Positions 11,079-20,664 of a stretch of DNA of 64,000 bases are shown piece by piece. The notes below the pieces were generated by a model. It was given only the letters and a program-made list of their open reading frames with translations, was not told where the DNA came from and did not search any database. The position numbers and the translations under genes were made by a program. The stretch's first letter is position 1; every line of letters begins with the position of its first letter. Location of the stretch: the NCBI GenBank assembly GCA_014653375.1, contig JACWEP010000001.1, positions 1 through 64,000 of the forward strand, in the 5' to 3' direction. The DNA is from Pelagibacterales bacterium SAG-MED48. GTDB taxonomy: Bacteria; Pseudomonadota; Alphaproteobacteria; Pelagibacterales; Pelagibacteraceae.

Positions 11079-11382
11079 AAAATTTATTCTTCTAAATTTT
11101 ATTCTTTTATTAGTTTCGTGTGGTACGGCAAAAGATGCATTCATAAATCAAAAAAAGAGAAGTACAGATGAATTTTTAGTAGAAAAAAAATCACCACTTG
11201 TAATGCCACCAGATTATAACGAATTACCAATCCCAAAAGAAAAAATAGAGCAGACAGATATAAATGAAAATGAATTTAAAACTTTAATAACTCAGAAAAA
11301 TCAAGACACTAAATCTGACAGTAATGAAGATGTTAATAAAAATTTTGAGGAATTGTTATTGGATAAAATTAAGAAAAATTAA
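11065..11382 (+). CDS. DUF3035 lipoprotein, BamF-like outer-membrane assembly factor
   Basis: This is a predicted outer-membrane lipoprotein. I chose the second ATG (11065) because it puts a compact signal peptide ([10 protein letters not shown]...) directly before the lipobox LLVSC, with Cys at residue 19. The longer start at 11050 only adds MGKKK. The mature part has the motif R-x-x-DEF-x-V-x-x-x-x-PL-x-x-PP-D ([19 protein letters not shown]), known from the DUF3035/BamF proteins linked to the alphaproteobacterial BAM complex. The rest is charged and probably disordered. It lies between lspA and pgi, overlapping both. Confidence 0.75.
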   Translation: MNIFKKFILLNFILLLVSCGTAKDAFINQKKRSTDEFLVEKKSPLVMPPDYNELPIPKEKIEQTDINENEFKTLITQKNQDTKSDSNEDVNKNFEELLLDKIKKN

Positions 11383-12536
11383 TGCTTACATCAAGAATTT
11401 CTTTTAAAAATTTTAAATTAACAAAAAAAAAATCCCCACTAGTTAAAAAAAAACTCTTAGCATTAATTAAAGAAAAAAATGAAATTATAAAATCGTTAAC
11501 TAAAGATTATAAAAATAATTTTAATTATAAAAGCTTAAAAAAATTTAAAAACTCTTTAGAATATAGAGTTATAGGAATGGGAGGATCCTCATTAGGAGCT
11601 CAAGCAATTTATGATTTTTTAAATTTTAAAATAAAAAAAAAATTTTTTTTTGTTGATAATTTAAAAAAAAACTACTCAAAAAAAAATAAAAATTATACTA
11701 ATTTAGTTATTTCAAAATCAGGCAATACAATCGAAACAATTGTAAATGCAAATCTTTTAATTAAAAAAAAAGATAAAAATATCTTCATTACCGAAGATAA
11801 AAAAAATTACCTTCATATTCTAGCTGAAAGATTAAAAGCTGATATTGTCCATCATAATGATTATATTGGTGGAAGATATTCAGTTTTATCAGAAGTTGGT
11901 ATGTTGCCTGCCGAGTTAATGGGTTTAAATGTAAATAATTTTAAGCAACTTAACAATTTAATTAAAAATAAAAACTTTTTTAACGCTTTAATTTCAAATG
12001 TTAGCTCAACACTTTATTTTATTAAAAATAAAAAATTTAACTCAGTAATAATTAATTATGATGAAAAATCAGAAAATTTATTTAAATGGTATCAGCAATT
12101 AATCGCAGAAAGCTTAGGTAAGCAAAATAAGGGTTTATTTCCTATTATCTCCAGTATGCCAAAAGATAATCATAGTGTGATGCAACTTTATTTGGATGGT
12201 TTTAAGAATAATTTTTTTACCTTTTTTTACGTAAATGAACATAAATCTGAAAAATTAAATAATAGCCAGATACTCCCAACTAAGGATTATTTAAAAAACA
12301 AAAATCTGCAGGACATAATTTTTGCCCAAAAAAAAGCTACAGAGAGTATTTTTAATAAAAAGAATATACCCTTTCGAAGTTTTGAAATTAAAAAAAGAAA
12401 TGAGAAAACTTTAGGGGAATTGTTTTGTTTTTTTATTTTAGAAACAATTTTGATTGGAAAGTCATTAAATTTAAACCCATATGATCAACCAGCTGTAGAA
12501 TTAATAAAACAAGAAACTAAAAAATTATTAATTTAA
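11382..12536 (+). CDS. pgi: Glucose-6-phosphate isomerase, short form
   Basis: It interconverts glucose 6-phosphate and fructose 6-phosphate. The first SIS region has GMGGSSLGAQAI (~65-76), the sugar-phosphate loop SKSGNTIET (~109-117) follows, then GGRYSVLSEVG (~161), a later DNHSVMQLYLDG region and a C-terminal QPAVELIKQETKK containing the likely catalytic Lys. At 384 residues it is much shorter than the usual 450-550, although the active-site segments can be traced. The start shares one base with the lipoprotein stop, and the 3' end overlaps convergent rsmD by nine bases. Confidence 0.85.
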   Translation: MLTSRISFKNFKLTKKKSPLVKKKLLALIKEKNEIIKSLTKDYKNNFNYKSLKKFKNSLEYRVIGMGGSSLGAQAIYDFLNFKIKKKFFFVDNLKKNYSKKNKNYTNLVISKSGNTIETIVNANLLIKKKDKNIFITEDKKNYLHILAERLKADIVHHNDYIGGRYSVLSEVGMLPAELMGLNVNNFKQLNNLIKNKNFFNALISNVSSTLYFIKNKKFNSVIINYDEKSENLFKWYQQLIAESLGKQNKGLFPIISSMPKDNHSVMQLYLDGFKNNFFTFFYVNEHKSEKLNNSQILPTKDYLKNKNLQDIIFAQKKATESIFNKKNIPFRSFEIKKRNEKTLGELFCFFILETILIGKSLNLNPYDQPAVELIKQETKKLLI

Positions 12537-13094
12537 ATTTGTTAGAAATATAATTTTCGAAATACCATATTTTTTTTCATCAATAATTTCAAAGTTTTTT
12601 GGTAGGGAATTTTGTTCATTTTTATGTCTATGAACTATAATTATTCCATTTTTCTTAAGGATTTTTTGTTCGTCAATATCAATTAATACTTTATCTAAAT
12701 TCTTATTTCTGTAAGGAGGGTCTAAAAAGATAATATCAAACTTATCCTCCAGTTTTAAAAATATATCACTATTATATATATCTTTTTCAATGATCATATA
12801 ATTTTCAATAGATTGTAAATTTTTTAAATTTTTTTTTAAGATTGGTAAAACACCACTATAATTTTCAACAAAAACTACTTTTTTTGCATCTCTGGATAAA
12901 CACTCAATACCAAAAGAGCCCACACCAGAGAATAAATCTAAAACATTTGAATTTGATAAGTTTACCTTTAATTTATTTGAATGTTTAATAATATTGAATA
13001 TTGACTCTTTTGTTAAATCTTTTAAAGGTCTTGTTTTGATGTCTTTAGGATCAGAAATTTTTTTACCTTTAAATGACCCAGATATAATGCGCAT
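12528..13094 (-). CDS. rsmD: 16S rRNA (guanine966-N2)-methyltransferase RsmD
   Basis: It methylates G966 of 16S rRNA during 30S assembly. RIISGSFKGKKI is at the N terminus, the SAM loop LDLFSGVGSFGIECLSR lies near 50-66, and the catalytic DPPY is near 125. The length is 188 residues. Its start shares one base with the purD stop, so the two form one operon. The 3' end is convergent with and overlaps pgi. Confidence 0.93.
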   Translation of the reverse strand: MRIISGSFKGKKISDPKDIKTRPLKDLTKESIFNIIKHSNKLKVNLSNSNVLDLFSGVGSFGIECLSRDAKKVVFVENYSGVLPILKKNLKNLQSIENYMIIEKDIYNSDIFLKLEDKFDIIFLDPPYRNKNLDKVLIDIDEQKILKKNGIIIVHRHKNEQNSLPKNFEIIDEKKYGISKIIFLTNLN

Positions 13095-14356
13095 TAATCT
13101 ATTACTTTATACCCAATATCTTTTCTATAAAAACCACCTGTCCAATTTAATTTATCTAAATTTTTTATTATATTTTTCTTTGCGGTAGTAAAATTGTCAG
13201 AAATTGATACAAAATTTAAAACTCTACCACCAGTAGCATAAATTTTATTATCCTTTTTTGTTGTTCCAGCATGAAATAAATTTTCATTAATATCTAATTT
13301 AATATTATCTAAGTTTTCTATTTCTATATTTTTTTTAAATTCATCAGGATAGCCTTTAGAACACATGACAACACATATACTTTTTTTATCAGACCAATTA
13401 ATCTCAATTTTATCAAGCGTTTGATCACAACACGCCAATAAAATATCTGTTAAGTTAGTTTGAAGTTTTGGAAGAATTGTTTGGCATTCTGGATCACCCA
13501 TACGAACGTTGTATTCAATTAAATAAGGCTCATCATTAACAATCATTAAACCTGCATATAAAAAACCCTTATAATTTGTTCCAAGTTTTGAGAGACCCAA
13601 CAAAGTTGGCTGAATAATTTTTTTTAAAATTTTTTCTTCTAATTGATTGTTTATCAATCTTGAGGGAGAGTATGCACCCATTCCTCCGGTATTCTTGCCT
13701 TTATCTCCTTCAAGAACTCTTTTATGGTCTTGTGCAGTGTCAAAACTTTTTATAGTTTTTCCATCACTAATTATAAAATAACTCATTTCTTCACCTTCTA
13801 GAAATTCTTCAATTAAAATTTTTTTAGCTACGCCAAATTTTCCATTAAATATTTCTTCAATAGCCATACTAGATTCTTTCTCATTATTACAAATATAAAC
13901 ACCTTTACCTGAAGCTAAATTATCAGCTTTTATTACGCTAGGATATTTAGAACTATCTAAAAATTTTTTTGCATCTATTTTATTGTTTAGGATTCCAAAT
14001 TTAGCTGTTGGAATATTGTATTCTTTACAAAGTTTTTTTGTAAAAATTTTTGAACCTTCAAGTTGAGAGGCTATTTTATTAGGTCCAAAAACCTTAATGT
14101 TAAATTTTTCTAAATAATCGACTACTCCATTAACTAATGGTTGTTCGGGCCCAACAACTACTAAGTCAATTTTGTTTTCATTTAAAAAATTATAGAGATT
14201 GTCAAAGTCATTAATATCTAGATTTATGTTTCTAGCAATTTCAGAGGTACCAGCATTCCCAGGTATACAATAAATTTTTTCTATTTTTGCAGACTTAGAA
14301 ATGGATACTGCTAATGCGTGTTCTCTTCCACCACTTCCTAAAATTGCAATTTTCAT
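13094..14356 (-). CDS. purD: Phosphoribosylamine-glycine ligase (GAR synthetase)
   Basis: This is step 2 of purine biosynthesis, joining glycine to phosphoribosylamine using ATP. GSGGREHALA lies at 7-16, the ATP-grasp fold follows with VIKADNLASGKGV (~141) and GGMGAYSPS (~225-233), and a metal-binding segment YNVRMGDPECQ lies near 281. Its length of 420 residues is normal. It is transcribed with rsmD and is divergent from the DUF2093 gene across only 23 bases. Confidence 0.97.
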   Translation of the reverse strand: MKIAILGSGGREHALAVSISKSAKIEKIYCIPGNAGTSEIARNINLDINDFDNLYNFLNENKIDLVVVGPEQPLVNGVVDYLEKFNIKVFGPNKIASQLEGSKIFTKKLCKEYNIPTAKFGILNNKIDAKKFLDSSKYPSVIKADNLASGKGVYICNNEKESSMAIEEIFNGKFGVAKKILIEEFLEGEEMSYFIISDGKTIKSFDTAQDHKRVLEGDKGKNTGGMGAYSPSRLINNQLEEKILKKIIQPTLLGLSKLGTNYKGFLYAGLMIVNDEPYLIEYNVRMGDPECQTILPKLQTNLTDILLACCDQTLDKIEINWSDKKSICVVMCSKGYPDEFKKNIEIENLDNIKLDINENLFHAGTTKKDNKIYATGGRVLNFVSISDNFTTAKKNIIKNLDKLNWTGGFYRKDIGYKVID

Positions 14357-14379
14357 AATAATATTTATATATCTTATAA

Positions 14380-14571
14380 ATGATAAATAAATTAGCTAAA
14401 CTAAAATTTTTACCTAACAATTTTGAAATTATTGAAGAGGGAGACCATGTAATTTGTGCGATTTCAAAAAAAAAAATACCCTTAGAAAATTTAAATTATT
14501 GGAATGTAGATAAACAAGAAGCTTACTATTCGTATATAGAGTCTTCAATTGAGCGTGAAAAAAAAAATTAG
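14380..14571 (+). CDS. DUF2093 family small protein
   Basis: This 63-residue cytoplasmic protein has the DUF2093 pattern: a GDHVICAI strand, then IPLENLNYWNVDKQEAY. Function is unknown, and the family occurs mostly in alphaproteobacteria. The Cys and Trp positions suggest a small beta fold. It is read alone on the plus strand between divergent purD and convergent lpxL, with four bases to the lpxL stop. Confidence 0.8.
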   Translation: MINKLAKLKFLPNNFEIIEEGDHVICAISKKKIPLENLNYWNVDKQEAYYSYIESSIEREKKN

Positions 14572-14575
14572 ATTA

Positions 14576-15436
14576 CTAATCTTTCCATCTGTTGTGAGTC
14601 CAAATCCACTGATCTATATTTCTTAGAATCATTCTTTCTAATAAATTATTAAGATATTTAGTTATTTCTAGAACAGATTTATTTTTATCTATTTTAATTG
14701 GCTTTGAAACAAACATCTTAAAATAATTATTTTTTCTTCTTTCAATATAAACAGGAACTAATTCACAGTTATATTTTTTTAAAAGTTGAGCAGGTATAGT
14801 TGTTGTAGTTGCTTGATTATTAAAAAAATCAATTTTTTTACCCTCCCTAACGCGTTGATCAATCATTATTGCTATAGACTTTCCTTTAATTATGTTTTTA
14901 ATTATTTCACGGCTACCAGCCCTACCTTTTTTAATCTGATTTTTGCAAATATTTTCAGTTCTGATTTGTTCCATAGTTTTATTTAAAAAAAAATTATTAA
15001 GTGGTCTGTAAATAGTAGCCAATTCAATTTCTGCCTTTTCAATTTGCATAGCCATTAGTTCAAAATTATTAAAATGACCTGAAATAAAAACAGCTCTTTT
15101 TTTTGTTTTTTTTAAATTGTTTAAATGCTCTAGACCTTCTATGGAAATATATTTTTTCAATTTATCATTTCTAAAATTTTTAAGGTGAACATATTCAGCA
15201 AAAATTCTTCCATAATTACCTAAAACATCTGAGGCTATTTTTTCAAGATTATTTTGTTTTTGAAGGTTTGCTTTTTGTAAATTTTTTATAATTAGTTTTT
15301 TTGATCTAAATATTGGGCCAATTATTTTTCCAATTAAAAATCCTAAATTTGATGAGTATTTATAACCAATAATTTTAAAAAAAATAAACAAAACCTTTAT
15401 TAAAATAAATTCTATAAAGTAGACTATTTTTTTCAT
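14576..15436 (-). CDS. lpxL: Lipid A biosynthesis acyltransferase (LpxL/HtrB family)
   Basis: It transfers a secondary acyl chain to Kdo2-lipid IVA at the inner membrane. A hydrophobic N-terminal segment is followed by the catalytic H-x4-E motif (SGHFNNFELM, ~118-127), an IDQRVREG segment (~193) and the typical C-terminal WIWTHNRWK. The length is 286 residues. It is the last gene of the msbA-waaA-lpxK-lpxL run and overlaps lpxK by four bases. It could also be called LpxM, but a single copy here and its place next to lpxK favour LpxL. Confidence 0.88.
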   Translation of the reverse strand: MKKIVYFIEFILIKVLFIFFKIIGYKYSSNLGFLIGKIIGPIFRSKKLIIKNLQKANLQKQNNLEKIASDVLGNYGRIFAEYVHLKNFRNDKLKKYISIEGLEHLNNLKKTKKRAVFISGHFNNFELMAMQIEKAEIELATIYRPLNNFFLNKTMEQIRTENICKNQIKKGRAGSREIIKNIIKGKSIAIMIDQRVREGKKIDFFNNQATTTTIPAQLLKKYNCELVPVYIERRKNNYFKMFVSKPIKIDKNKSVLEITKYLNNLLERMILRNIDQWIWTHNRWKD

Positions 15437-16356
15437 AACTTAGTTATTAAAATTTTTTTTAAATTTTTAATATTCTTAATTTCTAGCTTAATTTTTAAAA
15501 ATTTAATATTTTTTCTTTCTAATTTGTTCAAACGAAAAAAATCTTTCTCAGTAGTAATTAAAGAAAGGTTTTCTTTTTTTGCTTTTATTTTTAATCTAGT
15601 TATTTCTTTACTAGGTATTTTGTAGTGATCTGGATAAATCACTTTTTCTTTAACAGAAAATTTGTACTTAATTAGAGTTTTTTCAAATTCATGAGGATTA
15701 CCAATCCCACAAAACATTAGATATTTTTTTTTTAAATTAAATTTATTTAAATTTTCTTGTTTATATTTTCCTTTAAAAATTTTAAGATTTTTATTAATGG
15801 ACTTAAGTTTTAAATAAAGTTTTTTATTCTCTGTCTCTCCATTTAAGAATGCAATATCATATTTTTTTAACCGATTTAAGTTTTCTCTTAAAGGGCCAGC
15901 TGGTAATAAATATTTATTTCCCAATCCATCTTCTGTATTAAAGCAAACAATTTTTAATCCATAATCAATACTTTTTTGCTGCAATCCGTCATCAAGAATT
16001 GCTAATTCAAATTTTTTTTTTGATGCTAAATATAATGCTTTTTCTCTATCATTTTCACTTATGACTGCCCCTTTTGTTTTTAACAAATTTATTTCATCTA
16101 ATTGGTCTGGGTAATTTTTTTTTATGAATATTGTTTTGAATTTTTTCTTAAGTAATTTTTGAATTTCAATTGCCAAAGACGTTTTTCCTGTACCGCCAAG
16201 GTATATGTTGCCTATGCATATTGTTTTAATAAAAAACTTTTTTTTGTAAGATAATTCTTTAAATATATTTATTGTTAACGTAATGATTGAAAGTGGATAA
16301 AGTAATAATGAAATAAAATTTTTAGATTGCCAAAATAAGGGTTTTACAAACTTCAT
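15433..16356 (-). CDS. lpxK: Tetraacyldisaccharide 4'-kinase
   Basis: It phosphorylates the 4' position of the lipid A disaccharide precursor. An N-terminal membrane helix is followed by the P-loop GNIYLGGTGKTS (~48-59), the metal-binding DDGLQ (~136-140) and the C-terminal segment TTEKDFFRL. The length is 307 residues. It overlaps both neighbours by four bases, so it is tightly coupled with waaA and lpxL. Confidence 0.95.
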   Translation of the reverse strand: MKFVKPLFWQSKNFISLLLYPLSIITLTINIFKELSYKKKFFIKTICIGNIYLGGTGKTSLAIEIQKLLKKKFKTIFIKKNYPDQLDEINLLKTKGAVISENDREKALYLASKKKFELAILDDGLQQKSIDYGLKIVCFNTEDGLGNKYLLPAGPLRENLNRLKKYDIAFLNGETENKKLYLKLKSINKNLKIFKGKYKQENLNKFNLKKKYLMFCGIGNPHEFEKTLIKYKFSVKEKVIYPDHYKIPSKEITRLKIKAKKENLSLITTEKDFFRLNKLERKNIKFLKIKLEIKNIKNLKKILITKL

Positions 16357-17591
16357 GTTAAATACTTATTAATGTAAAATAGATTCTTGTCTAGAATTTG
16401 CTTTCCAATTTTAGTTATTTTATTAATATTTTGCTCGTTATTTTTGTGGTTTAACTTTTTGATTATAGCTCGTTCCATTTTTAAAATACTGGAAGTAGTA
16501 GATGACATTTTATTCTTCTTTAAAAAAGAATATATCTCTTTAAAATTATCAACATGTGGGCCATTAATTATAAAATTTCCAAACCTTGCTGGTTCTAATG
16601 GATTTTGTCCACCATGAGCAATTAAAGACCCACCCACAAAAGCTACATTAGTAAGGCTATAAAATTTAGATGAAATCCCATAACTATCTACCAAATATAT
16701 ATCAGTATCAATTTTAAGCTTTTGATTTGAAGAGTGGGCTATTGTCTTTAAACCAAGTTTATTCATATCATTAATTATCTCAGATGATCTATTTATATGT
16801 CTTGGGATAATAATTGTAATAATTCTTTTATTGAATTTTTTCAGTTCTTTATGTAATTTTCCTAAAAAAATTTCTTCACTTTTGTGAGTGCTAGCTGCAC
16901 ACCAAGTTTTAAAATTTTTAAATTTACTTTTTAAATCTTTGCTATCTATTTTTTCTAGATTTTTTTTCCCATAATATTTAAGATTGCCTGCAACTTTAAT
17001 ATTTTTTACTTTCATTAATTTTAGATATTTTAAAGTTTCTAAATTTGATGGTAGTGCTAAGGTAATTTTACTAAATACTTCTTTTGCAAAATTAGGAAAA
17101 ATTTTCCATCTATTTAAAGTTTTTTTAACTATTCTTGCGTTTAAAATAATTATTGGAATTTGTTGTATTTTTAAGTTTTTATACATATTTGGCCATATCT
17201 CAGAATCTACAAAAATTGCCAGTTCTGGTTGCCAGTATTTTATAAATCTTTTTGTTAAAAAATTATTGTCTAATGGAAAATAAACATGAAAAGTTTTTTT
17301 CAATTTTAGTTTAGTAAATATTTTTGCAGAACTGGTTGTCGTAGTTGTTAAAATAATACTTTTAATCTTTTTATTTTTTTCAAATTTTTTGATTATAGGA
17401 ATTACACTCATTAGTTCGCCTATACTCGCAGCATGTATCCAGAGTTTATTCTTAATTTTTTTTTTTGAGTATATACAAATTTTTTCTTGAAATCTTAATG
17501 GATCTTCTTTTCCTTTTAATATTCTATAGAAAAAAATTATTGGTGAAATAACAACAACTAGATTAGTTAATACAGCGTAAAAAAGATACAT
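16353..17591 (-). CDS. waaA: 3-deoxy-D-manno-octulosonic acid transferase (Kdo transferase)
   Basis: It adds Kdo residues to lipid IVA. The N-terminal membrane anchor, WIHAASIGE (~50-58, including the catalytic Glu), RHINRS, and a GT-B C-terminal domain with AFVGGSLIAHGGQNPLEPA (~313-331) match the WaaA/KdtA family. The length is 412 residues. It shares one base with the msbA stop and overlaps lpxK. No gene for inner-core heptose is visible nearby, which fits a minimal Kdo-lipid A surface, although the window does not prove it. Confidence 0.95.
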   Translation of the reverse strand: MYLFYAVLTNLVVVISPIIFFYRILKGKEDPLRFQEKICIYSKKKIKNKLWIHAASIGELMSVIPIIKKFEKNKKIKSIILTTTTTSSAKIFTKLKLKKTFHVYFPLDNNFLTKRFIKYWQPELAIFVDSEIWPNMYKNLKIQQIPIIILNARIVKKTLNRWKIFPNFAKEVFSKITLALPSNLETLKYLKLMKVKNIKVAGNLKYYGKKNLEKIDSKDLKSKFKNFKTWCAASTHKSEEIFLGKLHKELKKFNKRIITIIIPRHINRSSEIINDMNKLGLKTIAHSSNQKLKIDTDIYLVDSYGISSKFYSLTNVAFVGGSLIAHGGQNPLEPARFGNFIINGPHVDNFKEIYSFLKKNKMSSTTSSILKMERAIIKKLNHKNNEQNINKITKIGKQILDKNLFYINKYLT

Positions 17592-19333
17592 TAATTATGT
17601 TTTATCTGTCTTTGGTAATAATTTTTATAAATTTTTGACTTATCTAAAAGTTCATCATGTTTTCCAGAGTCGATAATTTTGCCATTATCAACTACATAGA
17701 TATTGTCTGAATTAAGTATTGTTGAAAGTCTATGAGCAATTACTATTGTAGTTTTGTTTATAGTTAACTTATCTAGTGCTTTTTGGATCTTTTCCTCGGT
17801 ATCAGAGTCTAATGATGATGTAGCTTCGTCTAATAATATTATTCTACTATTTTTTAAAAAAGCTCGTGCAATTGATAATCTTTGTTTTTCTCCTCCAGAT
17901 AATTTTACTCCATTTTCACCAATCATAGTTTCAAAACCATTTTCTAAATTATCTATAAACTCATCACACATAGATAATTTTGCAGCTTCTAAAATATCTT
18001 CTTTATAGGCATCTGGTCTTGCATATTTAATGTTATTTAAAACAGTATCGTCAAATAATGTAGTATTTTGATCAACTATAGAAATTTGATTTCTTAGAGA
18101 CATTAAATTCACTTTAGATATGTCCTGATTATCAAAATATATATTTCCGCTAGTTGGTAAATAAATTCTAGGTATCATATTCAGCAAGGTAGATTTTCCA
18201 GATCCACTGTGACCAACTAAAGCTGTCATTTTTCCACCAGCAAATTTTACAGATATATTTTGTAGAACTTTATTTTCAGGATTAGACTTATAGGAAAAAT
18301 TTATATTATCTAAAACTATATTACCTTCTTCAATAGTTAGTTTTTCACCTTGCTCGTTTAAATTGATTTCATTTTTAATATCAATAATTGGGAGAATTCG
18401 CTCTGCAGCTGAAAAACCTTGCGAAATTGCAACATTTACTTTTGTAAGTGTTTTTACAGGTTGATAAGCCAACATCATTGCGGCTAGAAAAGAGAAAAAA
18501 TTGTTAATTGCTAGTTCGCCACTTATTATTAATTTACCTGAATAAAATATTAAAGCAGCAATCATTATACCTGTTAAAATTTCCATGATGGGTGCAGATC
18601 TAATGTATACGGCTGCAATTTTTGCAGATTTTTCTTTTAAATCATTTACAAATTTTTCAGATCTAGATTTTTCAAAATTTTCTCTTTGAAAAATTTTTAT
18701 AATTTTGTGATTTTTAAACAAATCAATTAAGTACCTATTTAAATCTCCAGATTTTTCTTGTGCTTGAGTGGTGACTTTACCCATTCTTTTTCCAAGAATT
18801 TTTGCAGTTATAGTGGCAAGAGGTATCATAATGATTGCAATTAAAGATAGTTTCCAATTTTGAAAAAACATCACACAAAGCAAACCTACTAATGTAAGTC
18901 CATCCTTAAAAATACTTAAATAGGCCTCAGATAATAATCTTGTTATTTGCATAACATCAAAGTTTAGATTTGAGATATATTTACCCGAATGTTTGTTTTC
19001 AATAATTTCTGTATCCGCTTTAATAAATGATTTAAGCATATCAGTTTGTAACATTTTTTTGACTTCTTCAGACACGTTAATCATTATTAATTTTGCAAAG
19101 TAAAGAGAGACTCCTTTTGCACTAAAAGCAATTATGATAGCCAGAGGAATTAAGATTATTAAAGTTTGATCTTTATTGATAAATATTTTTTCTATTGCTG
19201 GATCAAGGAGCCAAGCTGTTGCTGATGTACTTGCGGCTACAATTACAGAAAAAAAAGCAGCTAGGATAATCTTACTTATGAATTTACTCGTGTAATTTTT
19301 ATAAAGCCTTTTAAATATTTTTGATTTTATCAT
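17591..19333 (-). CDS. msbA: Lipid A export ABC transporter, MsbA-like
   Basis: This half-transporter fuses a six-helix membrane domain (~1-310) to an ATPase. Walker A GHSGSGKST (~375), signature LSGGEKQR (~480) and Walker B IILLDEATSSLD (~500) are all intact. Its length of 580 residues is normal. Being first in a run with waaA-lpxK-lpxL supports a role in flipping lipid A rather than generic drug export. It is four bases downstream of ubiA. Confidence 0.93.
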   Translation of the reverse strand: MIKSKIFKRLYKNYTSKFISKIILAAFFSVIVAASTSATAWLLDPAIEKIFINKDQTLIILIPLAIIIAFSAKGVSLYFAKLIMINVSEEVKKMLQTDMLKSFIKADTEIIENKHSGKYISNLNFDVMQITRLLSEAYLSIFKDGLTLVGLLCVMFFQNWKLSLIAIIMIPLATITAKILGKRMGKVTTQAQEKSGDLNRYLIDLFKNHKIIKIFQRENFEKSRSEKFVNDLKEKSAKIAAVYIRSAPIMEILTGIMIAALIFYSGKLIISGELAINNFFSFLAAMMLAYQPVKTLTKVNVAISQGFSAAERILPIIDIKNEINLNEQGEKLTIEEGNIVLDNINFSYKSNPENKVLQNISVKFAGGKMTALVGHSGSGKSTLLNMIPRIYLPTSGNIYFDNQDISKVNLMSLRNQISIVDQNTTLFDDTVLNNIKYARPDAYKEDILEAAKLSMCDEFIDNLENGFETMIGENGVKLSGGEKQRLSIARAFLKNSRIILLDEATSSLDSDTEEKIQKALDKLTINKTTIVIAHRLSTILNSDNIYVVDNGKIIDSGKHDELLDKSKIYKNYYQRQIKHN

Positions 19334-19337
19334 TTTC

Positions 19338-20204
19338 TTAAATTAATTTACCTACTAGAATATTTGTAAAAATAATTAGTCCTAAAATATTGTTACTTTT
19401 AAATTTAATCAGACAATCAAGTGATAAATTTGTATTTAATCTTGATATTTGAAATACTAAGAGATGTAAAATTGGCACAATCATAAATAAAAAATAATAT
19501 ATTTTAAAATTCATCAATATACCGATTAAAAATAGCGAAATAATAAACATGCAATATGAAAAAAATAGAAATTTTTTTGGGTCATTTTTAAATTTTATTG
19601 AAGTTGACTTTACTCCTATTATTTCGTCATCTTTAATATCTTGAAATCCATAAATTGTGTCGTAACCCAGTGTCCAAAATATGGCCCCTAAATAAAATAT
19701 TATTGGAATTATTGAAATTTCACCATTAATCGAGATCCAGGCTAGAACCAATCCGTAGTTAAATGTAATACCTAGAAATAATTGAGGCCAATAAGTAATT
19801 CTTTTCATTAATGGGTAAGTAAATGCTAGTGGCATTGAAATTAAAGCCATCAAGATTGTGAATTTATTAAAGTTGATTAATACTAAAAAAGCAATTCCAC
19901 ATAATATAAGAGCATAAGTAGAGGCATGTTTAACAGAAACTTTACCAGAAGCGATGGGCCTATTTTTAGTTCGTTCAACTTTTTGATCAAAATTTTTATC
20001 AGCAATATCATTTACAATACACCCTGCAGAGCGCATTAATATAGAGCCAGATAAAAAAAGTGCAGAATAAAAAAAGTAATTAAATAAATTGGAGTTAAAA
20101 TCATAAACTAATGTTAACCCCCAGAGACATGGCCAAAATAAAAGCATAAACCCGATTGGTCTTTTTAATCTAGTGAGTTCTATAAATAAGTTTATTTGGT
20201 TCAT
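19338..20204 (-). CDS. ubiA: 4-hydroxybenzoate polyprenyltransferase
   Basis: This integral membrane prenyltransferase attaches the polyprenyl tail to 4-hydroxybenzoate in ubiquinone synthesis. The first Asp-rich motif NDIADKNFD (~65-73) followed by RTKNRPIASG, the second motif DTIYGFQDIKDD (~180-191) and about eight hydrophobic helices are visible. The length is 288 residues. It feeds quinone to the cytochrome bc1 and aa3 complexes encoded further along. Confidence 0.95.
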   Translation of the reverse strand: MNQINLFIELTRLKRPIGFMLLFWPCLWGLTLVYDFNSNLFNYFFYSALFLSGSILMRSAGCIVNDIADKNFDQKVERTKNRPIASGKVSVKHASTYALILCGIAFLVLINFNKFTILMALISMPLAFTYPLMKRITYWPQLFLGITFNYGLVLAWISINGEISIIPIIFYLGAIFWTLGYDTIYGFQDIKDDEIIGVKSTSIKFKNDPKKFLFFSYCMFIISLFLIGILMNFKIYYFLFMIVPILHLLVFQISRLNTNLSLDCLIKFKSNNILGLIIFTNILVGKLI

Positions 20205-20253
20205 ATTTTACTTGTAAATAACAAAGGCTAGTTTCATAATCAAACTGATTCGT

Positions 20254-20664
20254 ATGAATATAGATTACACAGTCACAGCTCTTATGTTTCCAGCAATTCC
20301 TTTGTTGATGGGTGTTTATAGCAATAGATTTCATACATTAAGTGGTCTAATTAGAAAAATTCACGATGCGCATGTATTTGAAAAACACACACCACCTGAG
20401 TGGAAAGCACAATTTATTAATTTGAATAAAAGAATTAGTCTTTTAAAATTTACAATATTGTTTGCAGCTTTTGGATTTCTCTTTAACATGCTTACTGTAT
20501 TTGGTCTTTATTTAAATGAAATATTTATAGCTAGATTAATTTTTGGATCTTGTTGTTTATCTATGATTATTTCAATTATTTTTTTTATAATAGAAATTCA
20601 AATCTCCACCCGAGCTTTACAGCTTCATATGTCTGATATGGATATTGATCAAGAAATAATGTAG
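20254..20664 (+). CDS. DUF2721 family membrane protein
   Basis: This 136-residue protein has three predicted membrane segments (~8-24, ~65-88, ~95-118) and the DUF2721 pattern FPAIPLLMGVYSNRFHTL with a following RKIHD. Its function is unknown. It is divergent from ubiA across 49 bases, and its stop abuts the convergent quinone oxidoreductase stop with no spacer. Confidence 0.75.
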   Translation: MNIDYTVTALMFPAIPLLMGVYSNRFHTLSGLIRKIHDAHVFEKHTPPEWKAQFINLNKRISLLKFTILFAAFGFLFNMLTVFGLYLNEIFIARLIFGSCCLSMIISIIFFIIEIQISTRALQLHMSDMDIDQEIM

